NCBI GenBank assembly: GCA_934153945.1
Contig: CAKPFM010000020.1
Span: forward strand, 1 to 15,199
Length of the DNA stretch: 15,199 nt
Direction: 5' to 3'
From: an uncultured Bacilli bacterium
Lineage (GTDB): Bacteria > Bacillota_I > Bacilli_A > RF39 > UBA660
The notes beneath the pieces were generated by a model. It had not been told where the DNA came from, did no database searches, and was given only the letters and a program-made list of their open reading frames with translations. This document shows, one piece after another, positions 1-5,359 of this stretch (position 1 is its first letter; every line of letters begins with the position of its first letter). The position numbers were made by a program, and so were the translations under genes.

Positions 1-1
1 T

Positions 2-883
2 GCTTCAAATATAATAATAAAACCAAATGTAAGAAGTTTAACAAACAAAAAAGTAAGTGAATTTTATACATTAGGAATAGGAATAAATGAAGGATTAAAC
101 TCACATATGATGAAGAATAGTGAATGGGGAGCAGTAGCTTATTTAACATATTCATTATATGGAAAATGTACGGAAACAGGATGCGAAGAAGTATACCCAA
201 ATAATATAAATACAGGATATTTAAATAGTACATCCAAATTTACAGGTCAGTGGCAATATGGTACAACAATAACAGGATGTAGTGCATCGAGTACTTCGGC
301 AACTGTAAATAGTAATCAATCATCATGTTCAAGTGGCTATGCATATAATGAAGCAAACAATAAAGCAAGTACAACAGGAAATATAAGTGGAATCTATGAT
401 ATGAGTGGAGGAAACTGGGAATATGTAATGGGAGTAGTAAAAGATGCATCAGGTAATCAAATAAGTGGACGAAATAGTAAATATAATTCAGGATTTAATG
501 GAACATATGGATGTCCAACATGTGATAGTGATACATCAGGATTAACAAGTTTAACAACAGGAATAGATTTTCCAACCGATACAAGATACTATGATATATA
601 TACAGCCAATTCTACCGATTTAAATAATGATACATGGTATAAATATGAAAATGGACATTTAGGGGATGGAAATAAAGAAATAGCAGTATCCAAATCTAAT
701 AGTTCAAGTGGAGGTAGAGGTCTATGGTATAGTGATAGCGCGTACTTTTCTACGGTGACTTACCCTTGGGTCTATCGTGGTGGCAATTTCGACATGGGAA
801 TTGGTGCTGGAATTCTTGACTTTGCTCGTTACGACGGTCGTGCCTGCAGTACTTGTGCTTTCCGTGTAGTTTTAGCATATTAA
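2..883 (+). CDS. Secreted surface protein, C-type-lectin/formylglycine-enzyme-like, 5' end outside window
   Basis: The frame is open from the window edge, so the start, and any signal or prepilin segment, lies upstream; 293 residues are visible. No enzymatic activity is assigned. The visible part is rich in Ser, Thr, Asn, Gly and Tyr with paired Cys (GCPTC, CSTC), as in exported proteins. Two landmarks recall the FGE-sulfatase / C-type-lectin fold: GIYDMSGGNWEY (codons near 390-425) and the end WVYRGGNF...CAFRVVLAY. I recall similar modular proteins from uncultured gut Bacilli, often with prepilin N-termini. The last ~45 codons (about 740-880) switch from A-ending codons and AGA arginine to C/T-ending codons and CGT arginine. 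Hand counts give about 48% GC for 781-840 against 27% for 601-660. An ATG at 107 is internal to the frame and is not the natural start. Family assignment is moderate; ligand and host target are unknown. Confidence 0.7.
   Translation, partial: ASNIIIKPNVRSLTNKKVSEFYTLGIGINEGLNSHMMKNSEWGAVAYLTYSLYGKCTETGCEEVYPNNINTGYLNSTSKFTGQWQYGTTITGCSASSTSATVNSNQSSCSSGYAYNEANNKASTTGNISGIYDMSGGNWEYVMGVVKDASGNQISGRNSKYNSGFNGTYGCPTCDSDTSGLTSLTTGIDFPTDTRYYDIYTANSTDLNNDTWYKYENGHLGDGNKEIAVSKSNSSSGGRGLWYSDSAYFSTVTYPWVYRGGNFDMGIGAGILDFARYDGRACSTCAFRVVLAY
738..880 (+). other. Compositionally distinct 3' segment, candidate hypervariable region
   Basis: This in-frame segment encodes the core of the lectin-like C-terminus (RGGNF ... 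AFRVVLA). Its codons end almost entirely in C or T, unlike the preceding A-ending codons. This is the place and sequence type used as variable repeats by diversity-generating retroelements, whose targets end in such folds. No reverse transcriptase and no template repeat are visible in this window, so the role is inference. Alternatives are cassette recombination or a conserved domain of foreign origin. Confidence 0.4.
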
Positions 884-885
884 TA

Positions 886-919
886 AAAAAATTCTAGTTT
901 TTAATCACTAGAATTTTTT
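886..919. terminator. Bidirectional intrinsic terminator between convergent genes
   Basis: A perfect 13 bp stem (886-898 with 907-919) encloses an 8-nt loop. It has A and T runs on both sides, so it can end transcripts from either strand. It lies just after the surface-protein stop and overlaps the tmcAL stop codon. Confidence 0.85.
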
Positions 920-2069
920 AATATATTATTGGAGAATTTTTATATTCTTTTTCAATTAATTTAGTAGCGTTTTCACTATTTAAAATAGATGCATATACAC
1001 AAGTTGTTCTAAATTCCAAATTAAGCATCCTATTTTTAATTGAAGAATAATTAGTAATGATTGGTATACTAACACATTTTTTAATATTATTTAAATAAGT
1101 TCTACCATTTGAATCAAATCCTAATACTCTAATATATTCAACATCATGAAAAAGGCTAGCTTCTTCTTTAGTAAAATTACATAAAATATGTGTAAACATA
1201 CGATTCAATCTGTTATATGTATATCTTTTAGTTTTAATTTTTAAAATAAACTCATTATAAGAATTAGAAGAAATAATAAATTTCATAATTCTATTTTGTA
1301 TACCTTCATCAACCGTTTGATAACTTTGTAAAACATTAATAGAAGTTAATATTTTATATTTAAGTAAACTAAAATAATCATCGATAAAATGTAATTTTTT
1401 GTCTAAATAAGGTTTAACAAATTCTGGTACTTGAGTATCAATAACCTGATTATTTTTTAAACTTTCTCTAATACTTGTAGAACTTGTAATATCCTCATAC
1501 AAAAATGAATCATTAAAATTATCCTCTCTTTTAATAGAAATAGGTTTAATATTACTATTTAGATTTATTATTTCTTTGATATATGATAATCCTAAAATAT
1601 CATTAGGTTTAATAATTTTTTTACCTGTTAAATCATATATTGCTTTAGATAAAGCAGTAGGATAATTACAACCATCATCTAAATAATTTCTAACTAACTT
1701 ATCATATTTTTTACTATTAGTTATTTTAGCTACTTCAATTAAATTGTTGACATTATTACTTTCACTACCAAATACAATAGCATCAACTTTTAAATGATTT
1801 AATATTTGAATGGCACCACGAGCAAATATATCAGCACTTTGACTAGCAAAAAAGAAAGGAAGTTCAATAACTAAATCAATACCAGCTTTTAAAGCAATCT
1901 CAGTTTTATCCCATTTAGAGATAATACTAACATCTCCTCTTTCAGTAAAATTACCACTCATAACTAAAATAATTGTATAACCTGAAAACATTTCTTTTAC
2001 TTCATTTAAATGTTTTAAATGACCATTATGAAATGGATTATATTCACATATTATTCCTACACTTTTCAT
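918..2069 (-). CDS. tmcAL: tRNA(Met) cytidine acetate ligase (TmcAL, YlbM family)
   Basis: TmcAL is a cytoplasmic enzyme that uses ATP and acetate to make N4-acetylcytidine at the wobble position of elongator tRNA-Met. The 383-residue protein has the family N-terminus GIICEYNPFHNGH, with the nucleotidyltransferase HxGH motif at residues 14-17. It also has VMSGNFTERGD, FFFASQSAD and the second nucleotide-binding signature TSSTSIRESL near residue 200. Length fits the family (about 380-415). The start at 2069 follows GGTGGT with 3 nt spacing. The gene is divergent from yceD-rpmF, a neighbourhood familiar from Bacillota. The stop lies in a shared bidirectional terminator. Identification is firm by motif. 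Confidence 0.93.
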   Translation of the reverse strand: MKSVGIICEYNPFHNGHLKHLNEVKEMFSGYTIILVMSGNFTERGDVSIISKWDKTEIALKAGIDLVIELPFFFASQSADIFARGAIQILNHLKVDAIVFGSESNNVNNLIEVAKITNSKKYDKLVRNYLDDGCNYPTALSKAIYDLTGKKIIKPNDILGLSYIKEIINLNSNIKPISIKREDNFNDSFLYEDITSSTSIRESLKNNQVIDTQVPEFVKPYLDKKLHFIDDYFSLLKYKILTSINVLQSYQTVDEGIQNRIMKFIISSNSYNEFILKIKTKRYTYNRLNRMFTHILCNFTKEEASLFHDVEYIRVLGFDSNGRTYLNNIKKCVSIPIITNYSSIKNRMLNLEFRTTCVYASILNSENATKLIEKEYKNSPIIY

Positions 2070-2093
2070 CTTACCACCATCTTAATAATAGCA
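2070..2093 (-). promoter_or_regulatory. Compact promoter and RBS of tmcAL
   Basis: On the minus strand an extended -10, TGCTATTAT (hexamer at 2085-2090), is followed 6 nt later by GGTGGT and then the ATG. The hexamer ends 15 nt before the start codon, so the leader would be about 9 nt. No good -35 is visible. Confidence 0.6.
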
Positions 2094-2131
2094 CATTTTT
2101 AAACTATAATCTAGATTATTTAAAAAAGTTA

Positions 2132-2154
2132 TGATATACTATCTTTGTGGTGAT
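2132..2154 (+). promoter_or_regulatory. Extended -10 promoter and RBS of yceD-rpmF
   Basis: TGATATACT (hexamer at 2135-2140) is an extended -10, followed by GGTGAT at 2149-2154 and ATG at 2158. The site shows that the upstream ATG at 2131 lies in the promoter and cannot be the start. The -10 boxes of this promoter and of the divergent tmcAL promoter are about 45 bp apart. Confidence 0.65.
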
Positions 2155-2157
2155 ATC

Positions 2158-2631
2158 ATGAATATAGATATAACAAAATTAAAAAGTGGTATAGAAACAT
2201 CTATCGAAATAAATGAAAAACTAGATATAGATGTCAGCAATACAGAAATAATAGAGTTAAAAGATACAGAATTACATGGAACAATTACTAAAGATAGTGA
2301 AGGATACTATATAAACGCTATATTATCAGGTATAATGACATTACCTTGTAGTGTTACCCTTAAACCGGTAGATATTGAATTTAATACAGAAATAGATGGT
2401 AATATAGAAGATTTACTAGAAGAAATAGGAGTTTTTGATAAAAAAAATGAAAATACTATTGATATTTTTCCAATTATATGGGAAAATATATTAATGGAAA
2501 TTCCCATGAGAGTTGTAAGTGATGAAATAGATACTAATTCTCTTAAAGGTGATGGTTGGCAAGTTGTTACTGGTGAAGTAATATCAAGTCCAAATCCAGA
2601 ATTAGAAAAATTGAAAGATTTGTTGAAATGA
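2158..2631 (+). CDS. yceD: DUF177 / YceD family protein
   Basis: This 157-residue acidic protein matches the DUF177 (YceD) family, whose members sit upstream of rpmF in many bacteria and are linked to 23S rRNA or large-subunit biogenesis. The biochemical role is not established. Visible signs are a beta-rich middle with LSGIMTLPCSVTLKPV, an acidic patch FNTEIDGNIEDLLEE, and the conserved tail NPELEKLKDLLK. I chose ATG 2158 because GGTGAT precedes it by 3 nt; the longer frame from 2131 would begin inside the -10 element. The stop TGA is followed 17 nt later by rpmF, so the two are co-transcribed. Confidence 0.88.
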   Translation: MNIDITKLKSGIETSIEINEKLDIDVSNTEIIELKDTELHGTITKDSEGYYINAILSGIMTLPCSVTLKPVDIEFNTEIDGNIEDLLEEIGVFDKKNENTIDIFPIIWENILMEIPMRVVSDEIDTNSLKGDGWQVVTGEVISSPNPELEKLKDLLK

Positions 2632-2648
2632 AAAGCGAGGTGTTATAA

Positions 2649-2855
2649 ATGATGACATTAGAATTACAATTATTTGCAGTTCCATTCAGAAAAGTTAGTA
2701 AAACTAGAGGAAGAAAACGTCGTACTCACTATGTTATAAGCGCTAATGCGACAGTAGCATGTCCAAAATGTGGAGAAGCAGTAAGACCACATAGAGTATG
2801 TGCAAATTGTGGAACTTATAAAGGAAAAGAAGTTGTTGCAAAAGAAGAAAAATAG
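2649..2855 (+). CDS. rpmF: 50S ribosomal protein L32 with a cleavable-type N-terminal leader
   Basis: L32 is a large-subunit protein. From residue 10 the sequence is typical: AVPFRKVSKTRGRKRRTHY, then a zinc ribbon with CPKC and CANC pairs and the ending GTYKGKEV. The odd part is the start. Mature L32 normally begins M-AVPF, but here Ala-10 is encoded by GCA and no Met is adjacent. Initiation must be at ATG 2649 (SD GAGGTG at 2637-2642, 6 nt spacing) or ATG 2652. Starting at 2649 gives a 9-residue leader, MMTLELQLF. This has the length and LxLQxF|A pattern of the Bacillota L27 leader (MLKLNLQFF|A in Staphylococcus aureus) removed by the protease Prp. Cleavage after Phe-9 would restore the normal L32 N-terminus. 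The gene is co-transcribed with yceD. Confidence 0.95.
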   Translation: MMTLELQLFAVPFRKVSKTRGRKRRTHYVISANATVACPKCGEAVRPHRVCANCGTYKGKEVVAKEEK

Positions 2856-2874
2856 TAAAAACTATTTTTTTTTT
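2848..2874 (+). terminator. Intrinsic terminator of yceD-rpmF
   Basis: A 9 bp stem (2848-2856 with 2861-2869) with loop AAAA runs into a long T tract ending at 2874. It overlaps the rpmF stop codon. The stem is AT-rich, as expected in this genome. Confidence 0.7.
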
Positions 2875-2887
2875 AATCAAAATAAGA

Positions 2888-2908
2888 TATAATTAAAATG
2901 GTGATGAT
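2888..2908 (+). promoter_or_regulatory. Compact promoter and RBS of the prepilin gene
   Basis: A consensus TATAAT (2888-2893) is followed by GGTGATGAT (2900-2908) directly before ATG 2909. The hexamer ends 15 nt before the start codon. Confidence 0.65.
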
Positions 2909-3310
2909 ATGAAACGTGGATTTACATTAGTAGAAATGATAGCTGTTATATTAGTTATGTTATTAATATCAATAACTGTTATTCCATCAATATTAGATTT
3001 AGTAAACAATAAAAAAGAAGAAATATCAGCTGCAAGTATTCAAACTATTAAGACATCTGTTAATAATTATTTAAGTTATAAAAAAGTTAAATATCCATTA
3101 GTACCAGGAAATACATATTGTATAAGTTTAAGTGAAGTAGTAGAAAGTGGAGAATTATCTAATCCATTAAAAGATTTAAAAACTGGCAATGAAATACCTT
3201 TAACTACTAAAGTTAAAGCTCATGTCAATGAATATTCAGATTTTGATTTATATTTAATTGGTATAGAAAAATGTGACAACTGTAATGAATGTACCGAAAT
3301 AAGACAATAA
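2909..3310 (+). CDS. Type IV prepilin-like / pseudopilin protein
   Basis: This 133-residue protein begins MKRG|FTLVEMIAVI, a class III prepilin signal. Prepilin peptidase should cut after Gly-4 and methylate Phe-5, and Glu-9 is the conserved assembly residue. The following hydrophobic helix runs to about residue 30, then an amphipathic helix and a soluble domain. The soluble part has one Cys near residue 70 (TYCIS) and three clustered at the end (CDNCNEC), which could form disulfides or bind metal. It is monocistronic, with its own promoter and terminator. No assembly ATPase, platform protein or peptidase is nearby, so it probably uses machinery encoded elsewhere. It could be a minor pilin, a competence pseudopilin or a surface display protein. 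Confidence 0.85.
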   Translation: MKRGFTLVEMIAVILVMLLISITVIPSILDLVNNKKEEISAASIQTIKTSVNNYLSYKKVKYPLVPGNTYCISLSEVVESGELSNPLKDLKTGNEIPLTTKVKAHVNEYSDFDLYLIGIEKCDNCNECTEIRQ

Positions 3311-3331
3311 ACTCGCTATTTGCGAGTTTTT
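3309..3331 (+). terminator. Intrinsic terminator of the prepilin gene
   Basis: An 8 bp stem (3309-3316 with 3322-3329) closes loop TATTT and is followed by T residues to 3331. It lies between convergent genes and overlaps the stop of the SEDS gene. The T tract favours the plus strand. Confidence 0.75.
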
Positions 3332-4413
3332 ACATTTAATACTAAGCCAACTATTATCATATAGCTTAATAAACTAGAACCACCATAACTAATAAATGGT
3401 AAAGTTATACCAGTAATAGGAATTATTCCATAGGTCATACCTATATTTTGAAATTGTTGATATATTAACATACCCACTATACCAGCAATCATTAATTTAC
3501 CAAGTTTGTTACTTTTGAAAGCAATATTTATTAATAAAATATCAAATAAAAATATAAGAGTAAATAAAAATATTGATCCAATAAATCCTAAATTACTACT
3601 ATATACAGCAAATATAAAATCAGTTTCTGCTTCTGGAAAATAAATAGGAGTATTAAATAATCCGTGACCAAAAATACCAGCTGATCCAATAGCGGTTATT
3701 CCTTTTTCTAATTGAAATCCATCTTTATTAGACCAGTCTATTATTCTTTCAACTCTAAGAAAAAAATCATTACCTAATATAGAAATAAAATAGTCTTTTT
3801 TTAAAAAATATAAATATAATATAGAAGAAATAATAAGTACAAGTACAGCAAATACTAAAATAAACCATCTATATCTAACTCCACTTATAAACAATATAGA
3901 AAGAGTTATAATTAAATATATTATAACTGATCCAGTATCAGGTTCTAAAAATGTTAAAATACTAGGTAATAAAACAATGAAAAAAACTTTGACTAGAAAT
4001 ATAAATTCATTTTTAATAGATATTTTTTTATTATTTCTAAAAAAATCATCACAAAATTTAGATAATGTTAAAATTAAAATTATTTTCATAAATTCACTAG
4101 GTTGAAATGTACCAATATAAGGTATTTCAAACCAACATCTAGCTCCATTTATAACTTTTCCACAAAATAATAAACTAAGTAATAATATATTACCTACTAT
4201 ATAAAACTTCCATATATGTTTAAATATAAATTCATTTTTAACCTTGTATATAATTAAAATAATTATAAAACCTATAATATACCAAATAATTTGTTTAATC
4301 CATAAATCAGAATAGTTACTTCCTAAAATAATAGAAGCACTATATATAGAATAAATACTGGTAATAGCTAAAATAATAATTAAAATGATAAGAAATTTAT
4401 TAAAATTTTTCAT
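3316..4413 (-). CDS. SEDS-family protein (RodA/FtsW/SpoVE-like peptidoglycan polymerase)
   Basis: SEDS proteins are polytopic membrane glycosyltransferases that polymerise lipid II, normally with a class B PBP. This 365-residue protein has about ten hydrophobic segments and the family landmarks in order: NGARCWFEI, TFQPSEFMKI, LEPDTGS, GITAIGSAGIFGHG, PEAETDFIFAV and LPFISYGGSS. The Asp in ETDFIF matches the catalytic Asp of RodA/FtsW. Differences from the usual are SSNLG where EELG normally follows TDFIFAV, and EPDTG for QPDLG. I prefer ATG 4413 over 4425 because GGTGAT lies 4 nt upstream of it. No PBP is adjacent, so RodA, FtsW and a sporulation SpoVE paralogue cannot be told apart. Family is certain; the subfamily is not. 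Confidence 0.9.
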   Translation of the reverse strand: MKNFNKFLIILIIILAITSIYSIYSASIILGSNYSDLWIKQIIWYIIGFIIILIIYKVKNEFIFKHIWKFYIVGNILLLSLLFCGKVINGARCWFEIPYIGTFQPSEFMKIILILTLSKFCDDFFRNNKKISIKNEFIFLVKVFFIVLLPSILTFLEPDTGSVIIYLIITLSILFISGVRYRWFILVFAVLVLIISSILYLYFLKKDYFISILGNDFFLRVERIIDWSNKDGFQLEKGITAIGSAGIFGHGLFNTPIYFPEAETDFIFAVYSSNLGFIGSIFLFTLIFLFDILLINIAFKSNKLGKLMIAGIVGMLIYQQFQNIGMTYGIIPITGITLPFISYGGSSLLSYMIIVGLVLNVKTRK

Positions 4414-4435
4414 AGTTATCACCATTATTAATATA
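4414..4435 (-). promoter_or_regulatory. Compact promoter and RBS of the SEDS gene
   Basis: On the minus strand TATATT (4430-4435) is followed 6 nt later by GGTGAT and 4 nt later by the ATG at 4413. The spacing matches the other compact promoters in the window. Confidence 0.5.
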
Positions 4436-4498
4436 GGTAAATTATGCTAAAAAATACTGATATCAAAAAAAATACTATGAATAAATTAAAAAATAAGA

Positions 4499-4516
4499 TA
4501 TAATTAAATAGGTGAT
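4499..4516 (+). promoter_or_regulatory. Compact promoter and RBS of the EIIB-like gene
   Basis: TATAAT at 4499-4504 is followed by GGTGAT at 4511-4516 and ATG at 4520. The hexamer ends 15 nt before the start codon. The surrounding sequence AAGATATAATTAAA also occurs at the prepilin promoter. Confidence 0.65.
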
Positions 4517-4519
4517 ATT

Positions 4520-4843
4520 ATGGAATGGATACAATATATAATTATTTTAGTAGTATTAGTTATTATCGCATTAGCTATTACTAAATCAAAAAGTAAAGAT
4601 TTTAAAATAGAAATAAATAAATTAGTAAGTAATTTAGGTGGAAAAGAAAATATTGAAAGTTATGAATTTAATAAATCTAGATTTGTTGTAACACTAAAAG
4701 ATGTAACTTTAGTAAATAAAGATGCAATTCAAAAAATGGGAGCTCAAGGTATAGTTGAAATAGAAAACCAATTAAAAATAATAATTGGTGATAATGCTAT
4801 TGAACTAGAAAGACAAATAAATGATTTAATGAAAAGAAAATAG
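4520..4843 (+). CDS. Membrane-anchored PTS EIIB-like protein lacking the phosphorylated cysteine
   Basis: This 107-residue protein has an N-terminal membrane helix (residues ~4-22), a short Lys/Ser linker and a domain resembling glucose-type PTS EIIB: LGGKENI, then a beta hairpin ending RFVVTLKD, then KMGAQGIVEI and LKIIIGDNAIELERQI. In active EIIB the phosphorylated Cys precedes the (T)RLR strand. Here the matching segment reads EFNKSRFVV, so the Cys position is Asn, and the protein contains no Cys at all. It cannot act as a standard phosphocarrier. I recall similar small anchored EIIB-like proteins of unknown function in Mollicutes. It has its own promoter and a terminator in the downstream repeat. 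A binding or regulatory role is inference. Confidence 0.72.
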   Translation: MEWIQYIIILVVLVIIALAITKSKSKDFKIEINKLVSNLGGKENIESYEFNKSRFVVTLKDVTLVNKDAIQKMGAQGIVEIENQLKIIIGDNAIELERQINDLMKRK

Positions 4844-4920
4844 GACAAAATATTAAAAAAATAAATCACATATTCTTAATTAGGAGTGTGATTTTTATTT
4901 TACAAAAAATTATTGAATAT
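4842..4920 (+). repeat. Direct repeat, copy 1 (79 bp)
   Basis: It matches 5280-5359 with one A-run length difference (7 against 8 A) and one substitution at 4915. It contains a terminator hairpin and a duplicate of the sigK start: GTG at 4888 and the first ten or so sigK codons, ending at TGA 4927-4929. This copy is therefore a remnant of the sigK 5' end. Confidence 0.95.
4863..4899 (+). terminator. Hairpin terminator after the EIIB-like gene (repeat copy 1)
   Basis: An 8 bp stem (4863-4870 with 4887-4894) with a 16-nt loop is followed by TTTTTATTTT. The large loop makes it a weak terminator. The identical hairpin in copy 2 carries the proposed sigK start codon. Confidence 0.5.
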
Positions 4921-4925
4921 AAATG

Positions 4926-4953
4926 TTGATTTATATAATTATTCATGTATAAT
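4926..4953 (+). promoter_or_regulatory. Promoter of the small-peptide (toxin) mRNA
   Basis: TTGATT (4926-4931), a 16 bp spacer and TATAAT (4948-4953) predict a transcript starting near 4960. That is just before the 5' element of the long-range RNA pairing and gives a leader of about 60 nt. It is much longer than the compact leaders of the other genes. Confidence 0.65.
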
Positions 4954-5018
4954 TTTAATTAAGGAATACTTAATAGTTGAGTGCTTGCCAACTTTCATGT
5001 GAAAGGAGGCTGATAGTA

Positions 5019-5102
5019 ATGTCTAAGAAAGATTTTTTGATTCTTTCTCTTATTCTTATTATCTTCTTACTTATCGCCTTACTTTTTATTTTAGTAATAT
5101 AG
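5019..5102 (+). CDS. Small hydrophobic peptide, candidate type I toxin (27 aa)
   Basis: An excellent Shine-Dalgarno (AAAGGAGG, 5002-5009) precedes ATG 5019. The 27 codons give a charged N-terminus MSKKDF followed by about 21 uninterrupted hydrophobic residues (Leu, Ile, Phe, Val, Ala), so a single membrane helix. Small size, a structured mRNA and a convergent antisense RNA match type I toxins such as TxpA, BsrG and Fst, which depolarise or disturb the membrane. I do not recognise the peptide as a member of a named family. Its Leu and Ile codons are largely CTT/ATT, unlike the TTA/ATA-rich neighbours, suggesting separate origin. Toxicity is inference; a membrane regulator of the adjacent sigK is an alternative. 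Confidence 0.7.
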   Translation: MSKKDFLILSLILIIFLLIALLFILVI

Positions 5103-5114
5103 TAACCTATAATA

Positions 5115-5147
5115 AGAAAAAAGCACTCAATCAACTGATTAAGCGCT
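5115..5147 (-). terminator. Terminator of the antisense RNA
   Basis: Read on the minus strand, AGCGCTTAATCA pairs with TGATTGAGTGCT over 12 bp including two G-U, followed by TTTTTTCTT. On the plus strand those two positions are mismatches (A/C) and no T tract follows. The hairpin is therefore built for the minus strand. Confidence 0.75.
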
Positions 5148-5222
5148 AACCCAATATGTGGTAAGTACTCAACATTTGCGTATTAAGTATTCCCATCTTA
5201 TTTTATGCAAGTTTCCTTGACT
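5116..5222 (-). ncRNA. Putative antisense antitoxin RNA (~105 nt)
   Basis: The RNA would start near 5222 from a strong minus-strand promoter and end at the hairpin at 5115-5147. It does not overlap the peptide ORF but is complementary to the mRNA 3' region, including 5160-5193. This matches the convergent 3'-overlap layout of txpA/ratA and bsrG/SR4. Binding would open the long-range helix and create an RNase III target. Expression is not shown. Confidence 0.6.
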
Positions 5223-5228
5223 ACATAC

Positions 5229-5257
5229 ATAATATCATAAATAATGAGTTTATGCAA
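5229..5257 (-). promoter_or_regulatory. Promoter of the antisense RNA
   Basis: On the minus strand: TTGCAT (5252-5257), a 17 bp spacer, then TATTAT (5229-5234), with an upstream TGA forming an extended -10. It reads toward the toxin gene. Confidence 0.7.
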
Positions 5258-5279
5258 ATTAAATAATAATAAAATATAG

Positions 5280-5359
5280 AGGACAAAATATTAAAAAAAA
5301 TAAATCACATATTCTTAATTAGGAGTGTGATTTTTATTTTACAAAAAATTATTAAATAT
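5280..5359 (+). repeat. Direct repeat, copy 2 (80 bp), spanning the sigK start
   Basis: This is the partner of 4842-4920. It contains the hairpin 5302-5309 / 5326-5333, the AGGAG sequence and the first 11 codons of sigK. Recombination between the copies would delete about 440 bp, including the whole toxin-antitoxin unit, and leave sigK intact. Confidence 0.95.

Larger units (their letters stand above)
4963..5193 (+). other. Long-range 5'-3' complementarity framing the toxin ORF
   Basis: 4963-4975 is perfectly complementary to 5181-5193 (13 bp). 4976-4989 pairs with 5160-5173 (14 bp, two G-U) with only a 7-nt bulge on the 3' side. The two G-U pairs exist only in the plus-strand RNA, which indicates selection on that transcript. 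The 5' segment also matches 5121-5130 over 10 bp, so alternative folds are possible. A hairpin (CTTTC/GAAAG, 4992-5005) covers the 5' part of the SD. Such folding is typical of type I toxin mRNAs. Confidence 0.75.

Noticed and set aside
240..449. Minus-strand ORF of 69 codons inside the surface protein gene
   Set aside because: Antisense to a clear coding region; Leu/His/Tyr-rich low-complexity product typical of a shadow frame, with no RBS.
2131..2157. Upstream ATG of the DUF177 gene
   Set aside because: It lies on the extended -10 element and has no SD; ATG 2158 has GGTGAT and matches the family start.
2307..2507. Minus-strand ORF opposite yceD
   Set aside because: Shadow frame of a conserved gene with no RBS or family similarity.
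4888..4929. Short GTG-started frame in repeat copy 1
   Set aside because: It is the duplicated first codons of sigK ending at a stop after 13 codons; treated as a remnant, not a gene.
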